Shown: positions 1 to 8,108, counted from the stretch's first letter. The stretch is 51,167 nucleotides of DNA from an uncultured Clostridia bacterium (GCA_945923775.1 CAMELR010000020.1:1-51167), one strand, 5' to 3'. Made by a program: numbers and translations. Notes: generated by a model from the letters alone, not told the origin.

Positions 1-27
1 ATTTTTGAAATAACTGTTGCACTTGTA

Positions 28-55
28 TTGACAAATCAAAATGCGGAATTATTGT
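28..55 (+). promoter_or_regulatory. Possible sigma-A promoter in the left intergenic region
   Basis: TTGACA at 28-33 is followed after 16 bp by TATTGT at 50-55. A transcript from about 62 would run through a CCGG-TTCG-type hairpin near 58-70 and reach the hairpin at 165-194. No convincing ORF lies between, so a short non-coding RNA is possible but unproven. Apart from this and the repeats listed separately, nothing recognisable was seen in 1-199. Confidence 0.3.
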
Positions 56-163
56 TTCCGGCTTCGCCGGAGAATTTCGATTGTACACATATTTATATTC
101 TGAATCGCAGTTTAAATGCACATCTCCAAGGCGAAAAGGCGGACGCTGCTACTTTAAACTAAA

Positions 164-197
164 CAGCCAGGGCTGCAAAAATGCAGCCCTGGCTTTA
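164..197. repeat. Hairpin repeat, copy 1 (terminator-like)
   Basis: A perfect 12-bp stem AGCCAGGGCTGC / GCAGCCCTGGCT with an A-rich 6-nt loop occupies 165-194. The same sequence recurs at 384-417, so the two copies bracket structured element A as direct repeats. The T-tracts on either strand are weak, so termination activity is only plausible. Confidence 0.7.
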
Positions 198-201
198 GCT
201 T

Positions 202-379
202 GTCGAAAAAGTGTCTTTTGCCCGCGAAGCGGGCATTTGAAATCCATTTTTTGACCCAGCTTTGCCGGGTCAAAAAATACTTCTATCCACGCAAGTGTGC
301 GTTTTGTCGGCTTTGCCGACAAAACGTGCGCGCGGCGTGGATGTTCGGCGAAAAAGTCCCAACGGGACTTTTTCGACGG
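202..379 (+). repeat. Structured dispersed element, copy A (multi-helix)
   Basis: About 180 nt that fold into several stems: GCCCGC/GCGGGC near 220-235, a TTTTTTGACCC/GGGTCAAAAAA hairpin near 247-277, ATCCACGC (285-292) with GCGTGGAT (335-342), an inner GTTTTGTCGGC/GCCGACAAAAC hairpin (301-325) and a GAAAAAGTCCC/GGGACTTTTTC hairpin near 350-374. The 3' strand of that last hairpin could instead pair with 202-212, giving two mutually exclusive folds. Copy B at 43180-43371 keeps the architecture with compensatory changes. A 75-codon ORF at 200-427 is best explained as a by-product. Function is unknown; a mobile palindromic element or a structured RNA are both possible. Confidence 0.65.
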
Positions 380-383
380 TCTC

Positions 384-417
384 CAGCCAGGGCTGCAAAA
401 ATGCAGCCCTGGCTTTA
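384..417. repeat. Hairpin repeat, copy 2 (terminator-like)
   Basis: Second copy of the AGCCAGGGCTGC / GCAGCCCTGGCT hairpin, stem at 385-414, identical to the copy at 164-197. It lies directly downstream of the minus-strand anti-sigma gene and may end transcription from either side, although neither side has a strong T-tract. Confidence 0.7.
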
Positions 418-423
418 TATTAA

Positions 424-3400
424 TTAATTATTAAAGTTATTAACGTAGACCTCCTGGAGTATCTTTGCGAATTCCTCGATGGAAAGCCCCTTTGCAGTCA
501 CGGTGGTGTAATTTCCGTCCTCGGAATCGTTTATCGCGTACAGCCAGTAATCCCCGGTGGGCACCTTCGCGCCCGCGACAACTACCCTTACACGACTTCC
601 GGTTTTATCAAGCCATGTGCGCGTAGGCTGTATGTTCTCCGTGCCGAACTCCTCGCCGTAGCCGGGAAGCGCGTCTCCGTTGGTTATGAATGTGAATTTC
701 AGCAATTTTGTATCGCCCTGCGCCCATGTCGTGCTCTTGGAAACATAACCGCCGTCAGCGGTCGCGGTGCGATTGGTAACGCTGTCCGCTTCGAAGGGCA
801 GCGGAACAGTGGAAACTACACCGGCAACATCGCCTGTGCGCTCATAGTCGGTCGTGAACTCCGCGCTGTCCCTTTCATACCTCACCATCGGATTCACGGT
901 GATGTAACCGTATTCCGTGTCAAACTCCGAGCCATACTCGTACCCGCTGATGTCGAAGTCCTCGCCTACCTTGTTACCCTGGGAAAAATGATCGCTGTCG
1001 GAAACGCCGTACAGAGCCATTGCAATAATATCCATAAGGTCGGATTCGTCAGCGCCGCATGTCTCTACGCTCCAGGTCACGGGCTTTACTTCGCCCTGGA
1101 CTTCGAAGCGGTAGAAGGGCGTGCCGCAGTCTATTCTGCCGCAGAATCCCGCCTGCCAGTCCCCGGAAATATCAAGATAATGACGCTTCTGGAACACGTC
1201 GGCGCTGGTTATGGAGGATTCGTAGCCGTCGCCGCCCATACGCAGCACCCTGCCGTCCGGAAGGGTTATGCGGAGGTCGGAATAGCGGTCGTATTGCCCG
1301 AAGTTCACGCGCGCAGCCTTTTCTCCGTGGTCGAAATACAGCGAAACGCCTGCGGGAGTGCCGTCCCCGTTAGTCTGCAGAACTGCGGAATCGCTGGGCT
1401 GGAGCACCCACCCGCGCTTCTTCATGAGCTGAATGAAATCCCTGCCGAGGACTGACTTCTCCGCTGCCGCCGCTTCGTCAGCGCTGGTGAAGTACTCGAT
1501 ATCGTCTGCCGGAGCGTAGTTCATCAGCACGAGCTGATTGAACCAGATACGCCCGATTGGAGAATCTATCTGGTATCCATAGTCAATGCTGAATGCGCAG
1601 TCAGGGTAACGCTCCATTGCGCCAGCCGGCGGGTCGACCTCCCCGGTGTAAAGCTGCGCAAGTATCCTTGTGAAATCGCGGCAGCCTACATTGCGCGCTT
1701 CAACTACGACGTACCTGCCGTCCGCATTCTTGAACCCGCCGATGTAAACGTCGTCGCCGTTCATTGCGCCCCAGCCTGCGTAGACCTCTCCGTTTCCGTC
1801 CGCGCCGGAAATGAACCTGGGACTTCCCTTGACGGGGTACTGCCCGAACGTTGCCAGGCTTCCGTACATTCTCCAGTCGTCCAGCACCTTAACGGACAGT
1901 TTTCTTTCATTGCATTCGAAAATCAGATTCGCATAGAAGCTGGTGCGCTTCTTGTTCTTGAAGTAATCGACCTTATCGGTGAGGTAGTGGTCGGGAATTT
2001 CAGTTTCAACGCCGTTATCGTCAATGCTGATGTAGGTGCCAACGTACTTCTGAGCCTCTGCGAATTCCTCCGGGTCATCGCCGGGGAGCATTTCAGTGTT
2101 GATCCCCGTGTCCTTAGCCCAGTCAGCCGAGCCCTCATTATAAATCCCCTCGTATGCCGCGCGGTATACGAGCTTTGTCGTATTGCCGCTTCCGGCTGCA
2201 AATTCGTCCGGTATTGTCAGCTTGTTCATCATGTCTACCCCGGTAAGCTCCGGTATCTCGTCAAGCGTGTAATACGGCACATCGCCGCCGTCCACCGGCT
2301 GGTTATACTCAACATTCCAGCAGTTTCCACCATAGTAGTAGGCATCGCCTGTCAGGAAATAGAAAGTAAGCTGATTGAGATTCAGCGTGCCCCACTCGGT
2401 CTCCTGCTTTTTCGGGCCAGGGAGAATTACTTCGAATCCCTCGTCGTCCGTTTTGGCGTACCCGGTGTATATCGCCGTTCCGTCAGCGTCATACAGCCCC
2501 ATGTGATCCTGTATGCGGTACTGATAGGTGTTCTTCGCGATACAGTCGATGAACTGGTCGCGGGTGATGTTCTTCGCGTCTATGCGGACGTAAGCTTCGG
2601 GACTTGCCGTATCAATGTAATAGTACGCTGTATAGTAGGTGTCCGCGCCGTCCGTGTAGCTGCCGACCGTCATTTTCAGGTCATACTGCGGGTCGATGAA
2701 GTTTGCGTAGCTTTCCCGCGAGAAAAGGCTCTCCGGCTCGCCGGAAGCTTTCAGGTAGCCGCCGTCCGGCAGGGTTATCGGAACGAACTCGTTCTCCACC
2801 GTGGAAATGCTGAGGTTAGCCTGCTTCGTGCCGTCCTCGCTGCGGTAGATGAGCGTCATTCCCGTGTCGCTGTAATAGCCGTCCGAGTAGGGGACTTCCT
2901 CGCCAAGTGGGCGCGTATCGGTGATATCATCGCCGCCGTCTGTGTCATCGTACATTTCCAAGCCGTGGTTCTGTGCGTATATCTGATCCCAGCCGAGGGA
3001 GCTGAATGTTCTTTTGAACCACCTTGTACGCATTTCCGTGACTGCCGCCGCGCTGTCCGCGAACTGCTGTCCCGGCTCGGAATGCTCCGCGCTTGTTTCG
3101 GAAAGCTCCTGGAAACGCATAGTTCCACATGCGGTCTTTATGCTGTTCCCGTCGTCCTGAGCTTCGAACGTCTCCGGCTCGGTGGATTCCGCAGTCTGTG
3201 ACGTATCGGAGGTTTCCTGAGTGCCGTTTGAAGTCACCGGCTGCGGCTGGGTCATGCCGTTCCGGCTGAGCATTACGCCCGCCCCCACCGCGAACACCGC
3301 GATGACTGCCGCCGCCGAACCGGCTATCGCGGCGGTTTTCCCGGCGCTGCGCTTCCTCGGGGCGAGCTTTATTTCCTGCGTGGAGTGGAGCAGCCCGTCG

Positions 3401-3525
3401 TCCTCGAATTCGCCGGAGGAGTTCTTCTGCTCCATCGCCGCCATGAGCTTGTTCTTCATTTCCGCTCTGCACTCATCGGAGAGCGTGATCTTATCATATG
3501 CCGACTTAAAATCTTTTCTGTTCAT
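424..3525 (-). CDS. Large membrane anti-sigma / sensor protein with four-fold extracellular repeat
   Basis: A 1033-residue protein whose start overlaps the sigma gene stop (ATGA overlap at 3522-3525) behind a clear AGGAGG site. Residues 1-60 are a short cytoplasmic segment typical of anti-sigma partners of ECF sigma factors. One hydrophobic segment follows at about residues 63-87, then an acidic Thr/Ser/Gln-rich linker. The rest should be outside the membrane and consists of four related units of roughly 160-260 residues. Each begins with a G-x-[ILM]-x-[VFL] strand (TACGTMRF, TEWGTLNL, SPIGRIWF, TEYGYITV) and ends with an aromatic/acidic helix such as RDQFIDCIAKNTY or EEFAKILQEVY. Translational coupling with the sigma gene makes an anti-sigma role likely. 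The ligand is unknown, and the protein is far larger than a typical anti-sigma factor. Confidence 0.72.
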   Translation of the reverse strand: MNRKDFKSAYDKITLSDECRAEMKNKLMAAMEQKNSSGEFEDDGLLHSTQEIKLAPRKRSAGKTAAIAGSAAAVIAVFAVGAGVMLSRNGMTQPQPVTSNGTQETSDTSQTAESTEPETFEAQDDGNSIKTACGTMRFQELSETSAEHSEPGQQFADSAAAVTEMRTRWFKRTFSSLGWDQIYAQNHGLEMYDDTDGGDDITDTRPLGEEVPYSDGYYSDTGMTLIYRSEDGTKQANLSISTVENEFVPITLPDGGYLKASGEPESLFSRESYANFIDPQYDLKMTVGSYTDGADTYYTAYYYIDTASPEAYVRIDAKNITRDQFIDCIAKNTYQYRIQDHMGLYDADGTAIYTGYAKTDDEGFEVILPGPKKQETEWGTLNLNQLTFYFLTGDAYYYGGNCWNVEYNQPVDGGDVPYYTLDEIPELTGVDMMNKLTIPDEFAAGSGNTTKLVYRAAYEGIYNEGSADWAKDTGINTEMLPGDDPEEFAEAQKYVGTYISIDDNGVETEIPDHYLTDKVDYFKNKKRTSFYANLIFECNERKLSVKVLDDWRMYGSLATFGQYPVKGSPRFISGADGNGEVYAGWGAMNGDDVYIGGFKNADGRYVVVEARNVGCRDFTRILAQLYTGEVDPPAGAMERYPDCAFSIDYGYQIDSPIGRIWFNQLVLMNYAPADDIEYFTSADEAAAAEKSVLGRDFIQLMKKRGWVLQPSDSAVLQTNGDGTPAGVSLYFDHGEKAARVNFGQYDRYSDLRITLPDGRVLRMGGDGYESSITSADVFQKRHYLDISGDWQAGFCGRIDCGTPFYRFEVQGEVKPVTWSVETCGADESDLMDIIAMALYGVSDSDHFSQGNKVGEDFDISGYEYGSEFDTEYGYITVNPMVRYERDSAEFTTDYERTGDVAGVVSTVPLPFEADSVTNRTATADGGYVSKSTTWAQGDTKLLKFTFITNGDALPGYGEEFGTENIQPTRTWLDKTGSRVRVVVAGAKVPTGDYWLYAINDSEDGNYTTVTAKGLSIEEFAKILQEVYVNNFNN

Positions 3526-4010
3526 ATCGCGTCCTCCTCTAAACTTATTTTAAGTGCGCTGCGCCCGCGCTCCAGGCGTTTGTAGACCGTGTTCTCGCTT
3601 ATGCCGAGCGCCGCGGCTATCTGAGACGCGGTCATATCCTCGTAATAGAACATGTAGACCGTGGTTTTCAGCTTGTCCGGGAGCCTCATCACAAGGTCGA
3701 GCAGCTCGTGCTCGCTTGCGCTTGCAGGAGCGCTGAGCGTGTTCTCCAGGAATTCGTCCAGCGGGACGTTCCGGCGTATCCTGCCGGATTTCATGACGTT
3801 CAGAGCCTTGTTCTGCGCCGTGCGTATCAGCCACGCCCTGGCGTGGTCTCCGCTCTCGAAATACTCCTGCTTTATCAGCGCCAGGAACGTCTCCATTACG
3901 ATATCCTGAGCTTCCTCGCGGCTTTTCACGATATTCAGGGCGATACGGTAGACCATGTCCGCGTATTTATCAAACATGCCGCCTACGGTGTCCTGAGTCA
4001 GATTGATCAT
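3522..4010 (-). CDS. RNA polymerase sigma factor, ECF (sigma-70 family)
   Basis: A 162-residue protein with the two domains of an extracytoplasmic-function sigma factor. Region 2 (about residues 8-75) carries the motif DKYADMVYRIALNI and ends with HARAWLIRTAQNKALN. Region 4 (about 105-155) has the helix-turn-helix ASQIAAALGISENTVYKRL. The length is normal for the group, and there is no extra C-terminal domain. It is the first gene of a two-gene unit with the large membrane protein downstream, which is probably its inhibitor. The genes it controls cannot be read from this window, and no convincing ECF-type promoter was recognised upstream. Confidence 0.9.
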   Translation of the reverse strand: MINLTQDTVGGMFDKYADMVYRIALNIVKSREEAQDIVMETFLALIKQEYFESGDHARAWLIRTAQNKALNVMKSGRIRRNVPLDEFLENTLSAPASASEHELLDLVMRLPDKLKTTVYMFYYEDMTASQIAAALGISENTVYKRLERGRSALKISLEEDAI

Positions 4011-4197
4011 ATATTTCCCACCTTTCCGGCAGACCTGCTGCCTGCGGAAGTATCCGCTTTAATAATAACACAAACCGGGGGAGTTTTTCCTGACATCTGC
4101 AAAAAAATATCGAAAATTCACCTTCCAAAAATCGCCCTTCCAAATTATGAAATATGTACAATTAGTGACTGCGCAGGGAATAAACCGTGAAAAACCC

Positions 4198-4226
4198 TTG
4201 AAAATAACCGGAAAACATGGTATAAT
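4198..4226 (+). promoter_or_regulatory. Sigma-A promoter of the LRR surface-protein gene
   Basis: TTGAAA (4198-4203), a 17-bp spacer, then TATAAT (4221-4226). An AGGAGG ribosome site at 4263-4268 precedes the ATG at 4277. Confidence 0.85.
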
Positions 4227-4276
4227 AAATTGTATCTAAAGCCAATACCCAAGCTATCTTACAGGAGGTTTTTATC

Positions 4277-6100
4277 ATGGTTTTAAAAACATCACAGAAA
4301 GCCGGGAGCTTTCTGCTGGCTCTGGTAATGCTGCTGTCCCTGACATCAGTTTTCTGCTTTAAGAGCGCTTCCGCCGCTACAGACGGCGAGTGGAAGTACG
4401 AGCTTGAAAACGGCGGTGTGACTATCACCGGATTCATCGGCACGAGCAGAACCATCTCGGTTCCTTCAAAGGTCAACGGTCAGCGTGTTAAGAAGGTCAC
4501 AGCCCTTAACAACAACAATACTAAGGCTTCCGTAACTACCGTGTCGTTTGCAAACGGCATTGAAGAGATCGGCACCGGAGTCTGCAAGGGTTATATCTCA
4601 CTTGAGAGAGTTGCTCTTCCCGACACCCTTGTTACCATCGGAAGCGACGCATTCTTCAACTGCTCTTCCCTGACTGGCATCACGATCCCGAACTCCGTTA
4701 CAACCATCGGCACCAACGCATTCAACGGCTGTATCGCGCTTATCAGCGCAGACCTCAGCTGCAAGGCTACCGTGATTCCCGACGGATTATTCACCGGGTG
4801 CAAGTCGCTGACTACAGCTGCGCTTCCCTCCTATACAACTGATATTGGAGTTGCCGCATTCTCCGGCTGTAGTTCCCTTGCGTCCATCAATATTCCCGAT
4901 ACAGTAAAAACTATCGCAAAGGACGCATTCAACGGCTGCGCAAGCCTCAAGCGCATTTCCCTTTCCACCGAGCTCAAAACCATCGGCGAAATGGCTTTCA
5001 AGGACTGCACAGGTCTTACTGAGATCTTCATTCCAAACAAGGTAAAGACAATCTCCGAAGAAGCGTTCTCCGGCTGCTACTCCTTACAGAATGCCTACAT
5101 CGGTTCCAGCGTTTCCGTTATTAAGAAGTACATCTTCTCCGGCTGCACCGCTTTAAAGAATATCGTATTCGGCGGCGACTACTACAACTTCACAGACCTC
5201 TCCAGCACCGCAGTGACCGGTACATATACATATTACCCCTCAAAGTATGCTGACGGCTGGTCTCACTACGATGTTGTAAACATGAAGAGCTACAGCGCTC
5301 CCACAAGCGTTGCAATCTCCGGCACCACCGAGGCTGCCCCCGGCGCTAAGGTAACGCTCAAGGTAACTGCAACACCCGCAGGCGGCGAGTTCAACAATGT
5401 TTACGTGCTCAAGAGCTCCAATCCCAACGTAGCTTCCATATCCGACGACGGCACCATCATCGCGAGAGCGACCGGTATCACTACCATCACAGCCTATACA
5501 GTAAGCGGCGCTTCCGCTTCTGTGACCTTCTCGGTTACACCTGACAAGCCCCAGAACCTTACTGCAACAGCAAAGACTACTACTTCCGCTGAGCTGACAT
5601 GGAAGGAAATCCCGAACGTTACCGGCTACAACATCTATCGTTCCACCTCCAAGAACGGTACCTTCAAGAAGGTCGGCAGCGCTACAACCAACTCCTACAC
5701 CGACAAGGGTCTTTCCAAGGGCAAGACCTACTACTACAAGGTCGCATGCTATGTTAACTCCGACGGCAAGCAGGCGATTTCCGCGTACAGCTCCGTTGTA
5801 TCCGTTAAGGCTGCTGCTCCGGCTCCGGCTCAGGTAAGCGCTAAGAAGGCAAAGAGCGGCGCTGCAAAGATCACATGGAGCAAGTCCACCGGCGCTAACG
5901 GCTACGAGGTTTACATGGCTACCTCCGCGAACGGAAAGTTCACTAAGGCAGGCACGATCTCCAAGTCCGCTACCGTTTCCTTCACCAAGAGCGGCCTCAA
6001 GAGCGGCAAGACCTACTACTTCAAGGTCCGCGCTTATACCACTGTTGGCGGCAAGAAGGTCTACAGCGACTACACCAAGACTGTTAAGGTCAAGGTTTGA
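4277..6100 (+). CDS. Secreted BspA-like LRR protein with Big_2 and two fibronectin type III domains
   Basis: A 607-residue exported protein. A signal peptide covers about residues 1-34 (charged start, LLALVMLLSLTSVFCF core, then SASA-A). Residues ~35-335 hold BspA-type leucine-rich repeats (LRR_5), recognisable by recurring I-x-x-x-A-F-x-x-C-x-x-L units such as IGSDAFFNCSSL and ISEEAFSGCYSL. Residues ~340-425 resemble a bacterial Ig-like (Big_2) domain with SSNPNVASISDDGTI. Two FN3 domains follow (about 428-515 and 518-607), each with a G-K-T-Y-Y-[YF]-K-V strand. No sortase motif, dockerin or membrane tail was seen. Such proteins usually act at the cell surface in adhesion or polymer binding. 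It is transcribed alone, opposite to its neighbours, with its own promoter and terminator. Confidence 0.85.
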   Translation: MVLKTSQKAGSFLLALVMLLSLTSVFCFKSASAATDGEWKYELENGGVTITGFIGTSRTISVPSKVNGQRVKKVTALNNNNTKASVTTVSFANGIEEIGTGVCKGYISLERVALPDTLVTIGSDAFFNCSSLTGITIPNSVTTIGTNAFNGCIALISADLSCKATVIPDGLFTGCKSLTTAALPSYTTDIGVAAFSGCSSLASINIPDTVKTIAKDAFNGCASLKRISLSTELKTIGEMAFKDCTGLTEIFIPNKVKTISEEAFSGCYSLQNAYIGSSVSVIKKYIFSGCTALKNIVFGGDYYNFTDLSSTAVTGTYTYYPSKYADGWSHYDVVNMKSYSAPTSVAISGTTEAAPGAKVTLKVTATPAGGEFNNVYVLKSSNPNVASISDDGTIIARATGITTITAYTVSGASASVTFSVTPDKPQNLTATAKTTTSAELTWKEIPNVTGYNIYRSTSKNGTFKKVGSATTNSYTDKGLSKGKTYYYKVACYVNSDGKQAISAYSSVVSVKAAAPAPAQVSAKKAKSGAAKITWSKSTGANGYEVYMATSANGKFTKAGTISKSATVSFTKSGLKSGKTYYFKVRAYTTVGGKKVYSDYTKTVKVKV

Positions 6101-6115
6101 TCCTCTAAAATACGA

Positions 6116-6148
6116 AATGCGTCCTGCGAAATCAGGGCGCATTTTTTT
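6116..6148 (+). terminator. Rho-independent terminator of the LRR gene
   Basis: Stem AATGCG-TCCTG / CAGGG-CGCATT with a short loop (6116-6142), followed by a run of seven T residues. Confidence 0.85.
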
Positions 6149-6203
6149 GGCTTCACACCGGAACGACGAGCTCTCGGGTTCGATTCGTAAACCAGGCATA
6201 GAA

Positions 6204-6236
6204 AATAAAAAGCGGAGAAACCGAAGCTCCTCCGCC
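6204..6236 (-). terminator. Rho-independent terminator of the 6S-like RNA
   Basis: Read on the minus strand, GCGGAG (6235-6230) pairs with CTCCGC (6217-6212) and is followed by TTTTTATT. It lies just 3' of the 6S-like RNA. Confidence 0.8.
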
Positions 6237-6247
6237 TGATATTCAGT

Positions 6248-6432
6248 CAAACCGCCTTGCCGTAGATATGCTTAATAAAACCCGCTACTCAGCAGGGTGG
6301 GTAAGGTCGCCTGAGGGTTTCACGCTCCCTATCTTCCGCAGTACGGGAGGTCTGCAATCCGCCGCCAGAGTCGAGATCCCAATTAAAACATGTTCGGATT
6401 CATAACAACATATCCGCACGAACAAGGCAGTA
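6248..6432 (-). ncRNA. ssrS: Probable 6S RNA (ssrS)
   Basis: A ~185-nt non-coding stretch between the DUF1292 gene and an intrinsic terminator. On the minus strand its ends close into a long interrupted helix: GCCTTG..CGT..GATATG at the 5' side with CATATC..ACG..CAAGGC at the 3' side (6423-6428 with 6254-6259 at the base). Inside are a purine/pyrimidine-rich duplex (GACCTCCCGT / AGGGAGCG region) and a 3' hairpin with ACCCTGCT / AGCGGGT. This rod shape with an open centre and the 3' ACCCACC...GCGGGTT...GCATA...ACGGC pattern fit Firmicutes 6S RNA, which binds the RNA polymerase housekeeping holoenzyme. A TACTAT -10 at 6444-6449 would start transcription near 6437; its -35 is weak. A covariance-model search would settle the identity. 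Confidence 0.72.
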
Positions 6433-6470
6433 AGTCAGCTTTAATAGTATCTACAGAATACTCTGAATTA

Positions 6471-6854
6471 TTACTGTAAGATATCGTCTTCTCCGCCGTC
6501 CATTTCTTCCATCGAAAACAGACCTTTCAGGAAAAGCTCCCCTATGCGCTGGTTCTCTTCCTCGGAGTCTATCGAGGAGAACAGAAGCTCGTCGCCGTCT
6601 TCCTCGCCCTTCAGAACTACGAACTCTTCCGGCTCATCGTCCTCGTTTTCAGGCTTGGGGAGCAGCGCGTAATAAATCACGCCTTCGTACTCCATGCTCG
6701 CGATACACTCGAACTCTGTAGTAACGCCGTCCTCATCGTCGAGGGGAATATAGGTCTCCTCAAAGAAATGGAAAACTGCGGGCTTCCCAGAATCGTCCTT
6801 GATGGTAACGGACTCGCCGTTTTCGTCGATGATCACATTATCATTATCTGCCAT
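6471..6854 (-). CDS. DUF1292 family protein
   Basis: A small, very acidic protein of 127 residues. The start was placed at the ATG at 6854 (MADNDNVII) because AAGGA precedes it at good distance; an upstream in-frame ATG at 6872 overlaps that site. The sequence has the family pattern: an acidic N-terminus, E-x-x-Y-[IV]-P-L-D-[DE], Y-x-G-V-x-Y-Y-A-L-L-P, and a late E-x-V-L-K-x-E-[DE]-[DE]-x-[DE]-x-L. Such proteins are common and uncharacterised in Firmicutes. It is transcribed from its own strong promoter, and the 6S-like RNA follows in the same direction. Confidence 0.82.
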   Translation of the reverse strand: MADNDNVIIDENGESVTIKDDSGKPAVFHFFEETYIPLDDEDGVTTEFECIASMEYEGVIYYALLPKPENEDDEPEEFVVLKGEEDGDELLFSSIDSEEENQRIGELFLKGLFSMEEMDGGEDDILQ

Positions 6855-6908
6855 TTTGATTCCTTTCTGCAAAGCCGCAATTTATCTCACGGATCCTTCG
6901 CTATCTAT

Positions 6909-6937
6909 ATTTTACACCAAAGAACCGATCTTGTCAA
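6909..6937 (-). promoter_or_regulatory. Sigma-A promoter of the DUF1292 gene
   Basis: On the minus strand TTGACA (6937-6932), a 17-bp spacer, then TAAAAT (6914-6909): a near-consensus housekeeping promoter about 55 bp upstream of the start codon. Confidence 0.85.
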
Positions 6938-7034
6938 GGACTTTTTTCAGACAATTTATACATTTCCGTATTTTTCATCAAATCAGAAATTTTGATCCAG
7001 AAACCCGCCTATTGCACGAAAACACCTCATACGC

Positions 7035-7063
7035 AAAAACGGCACCGCCGAAGCGGTGCCGTT
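7035..7063 (-). terminator. Rho-independent terminator of the SPDTG-protein gene
   Basis: Minus-strand stem AACGGCACCGC / GCGGTGCCGTT with a TTCG tetraloop (7063-7038), followed by a short T-run. Confidence 0.85.
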
Positions 7064-7101
7064 CAATGTTTAGCTTTTGTATCAAGCTAAGAGCGCTTAA
7101 A

Positions 7102-7896
7102 TTAGCCTCTCTTCTTGGATACGATAACAGCGCCAGCAGCCAGAGCAGCTACGCCAGCAACTACTGCGATACCCTCAACGCCGGTGTCAGGAGAACCCTT
7201 GCCATCGGAAGCTGCAGCGTTGTCAGCAGGAGCCGCAGCGTCAGCGGTAGCAGCGTCAGCAGCGTCGTCAGCAACAGCGGCGTCGCCCATGCCAGTACCA
7301 GAAATGGTGAAGGTTACGGACAGAGTGTCATCGAAGGAGAAGCCAGCGGGATCGATAGGAGCGTCCTTAGAGGTTTCGCCGTATGCGTTGTAGATCTCAA
7401 GTCTGATCTTGCCGTTGCCCTCGATATCGCCGTAGTAGAGCTTGCTCTCGTCAACAGCAATGTCAGTGGAAGTACCGTCAGAGTTAGTAGCAGTGATAAC
7501 TACGTCAGAGATGGTCAGACCAGTAGCCTGAGCTAAAGCCATCTTCTCAGCCGAAGTCTCGAGACCTTCGTAGCCGTCAGCGTCCTTGCCGCAGCCGAGT
7601 GCGTTTGCAAGACCGTCGATATCTACGCAGAATACAGTAGCGCCGTTAGCGGTAGCGGGAACCATCTCAGCGGTCTCCTCGTCTTCCCACTCAAAGCCGC
7701 TTATTGCTACGGTGTATGTACCGTCGCCGGTAACGTCAGCGGTTGTAGCGTTTTCAGTAGTAGCGTCCATGCACTGTACAGACCAGTCGGAAGAAGCGTA
7801 CATCAGGAATGCTTCGTAAGCGCCTGCGGAAGCTGCCATAACGGCTGCGCTTACTACTGCTGCAGAAGCAGCACCAAGAATCTTAGTAATCTTCAT
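7102..7896 (-). CDS. Secreted cell-surface protein with sortase-like SPDTG tail
   Basis: A 264-residue exported protein. The start is taken at ATG 7896 (MKITKILGAA) because a GGAGG site precedes it; the longer reading from 7941 would put extra residues before the signal peptide. Residues 1-27 are the signal peptide (ILGAASAAVVSAAVMAASAGA). The middle part is acidic and beta-rich with no recognised domain. An Ala/Asp-rich linker (about 205-232) leads to SPDTGVEG, a hydrophobic helix (IAVVAGVAALAAGAVIV) and the tail SKKRG. That order is the layout of sortase substrates, with SPDTG in place of LPxTG; no sortase gene is in the window. Single gene with its own promoter and terminator. Confidence 0.75.
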   Translation of the reverse strand: MKITKILGAASAAVVSAAVMAASAGAYEAFLMYASSDWSVQCMDATTENATTADVTGDGTYTVAISGFEWEDEETAEMVPATANGATVFCVDIDGLANALGCGKDADGYEGLETSAEKMALAQATGLTISDVVITATNSDGTSTDIAVDESKLYYGDIEGNGKIRLEIYNAYGETSKDAPIDPAGFSFDDTLSVTFTISGTGMGDAAVADDAADAATADAAAPADNAAASDGKGSPDTGVEGIAVVAGVAALAAGAVIVSKKRG

Positions 7897-7957
7897 GATA
7901 GAAAATCCTCCATAATAATCTCGAACGGCATAGTTATCCATGCACGTCCATACATAT

Positions 7958-7986
7958 ATTTTATAACATTACGAGCCTTTTTTCAA
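7958..7986 (-). promoter_or_regulatory. Sigma-A promoter of the SPDTG-protein gene
   Basis: Minus-strand TTGAAA (7986-7981), a 17-bp spacer, TAAAAT (7963-7958). Confidence 0.75.
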
Positions 7987-8108
7987 TTGTAATATCATAC
8001 AAATTTCAAACGATTACTTCACAGATTTTTCACAGTTCTGTCAATAAAATTTCCGTAAAGTAGTATTAAACGATGATTTAGCTAAGTAAAAGCGTAAATT
8101 CACTTAAA

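Noticed and set aside
200..427. 75-codon ORF in structured element A and its look-alike at 43124-43375, sharing Q-N-V-R-A-A
   Set aside because: The peptide similarity follows from nucleotide similarity of the structured element; compensatory stem changes and poor starts argue against a protein.
1987..3201. 404-codon plus-strand ORF opposite the anti-sigma gene
   Set aside because: Shadow of the real gene; the minus-strand frame has a membrane helix, coupled start and repeat structure.
6165..6200. GGTTCGATTC, resembling a tRNA T-loop
   Set aside because: No matching T-stem, acceptor stem or anticodon arm surrounds it.
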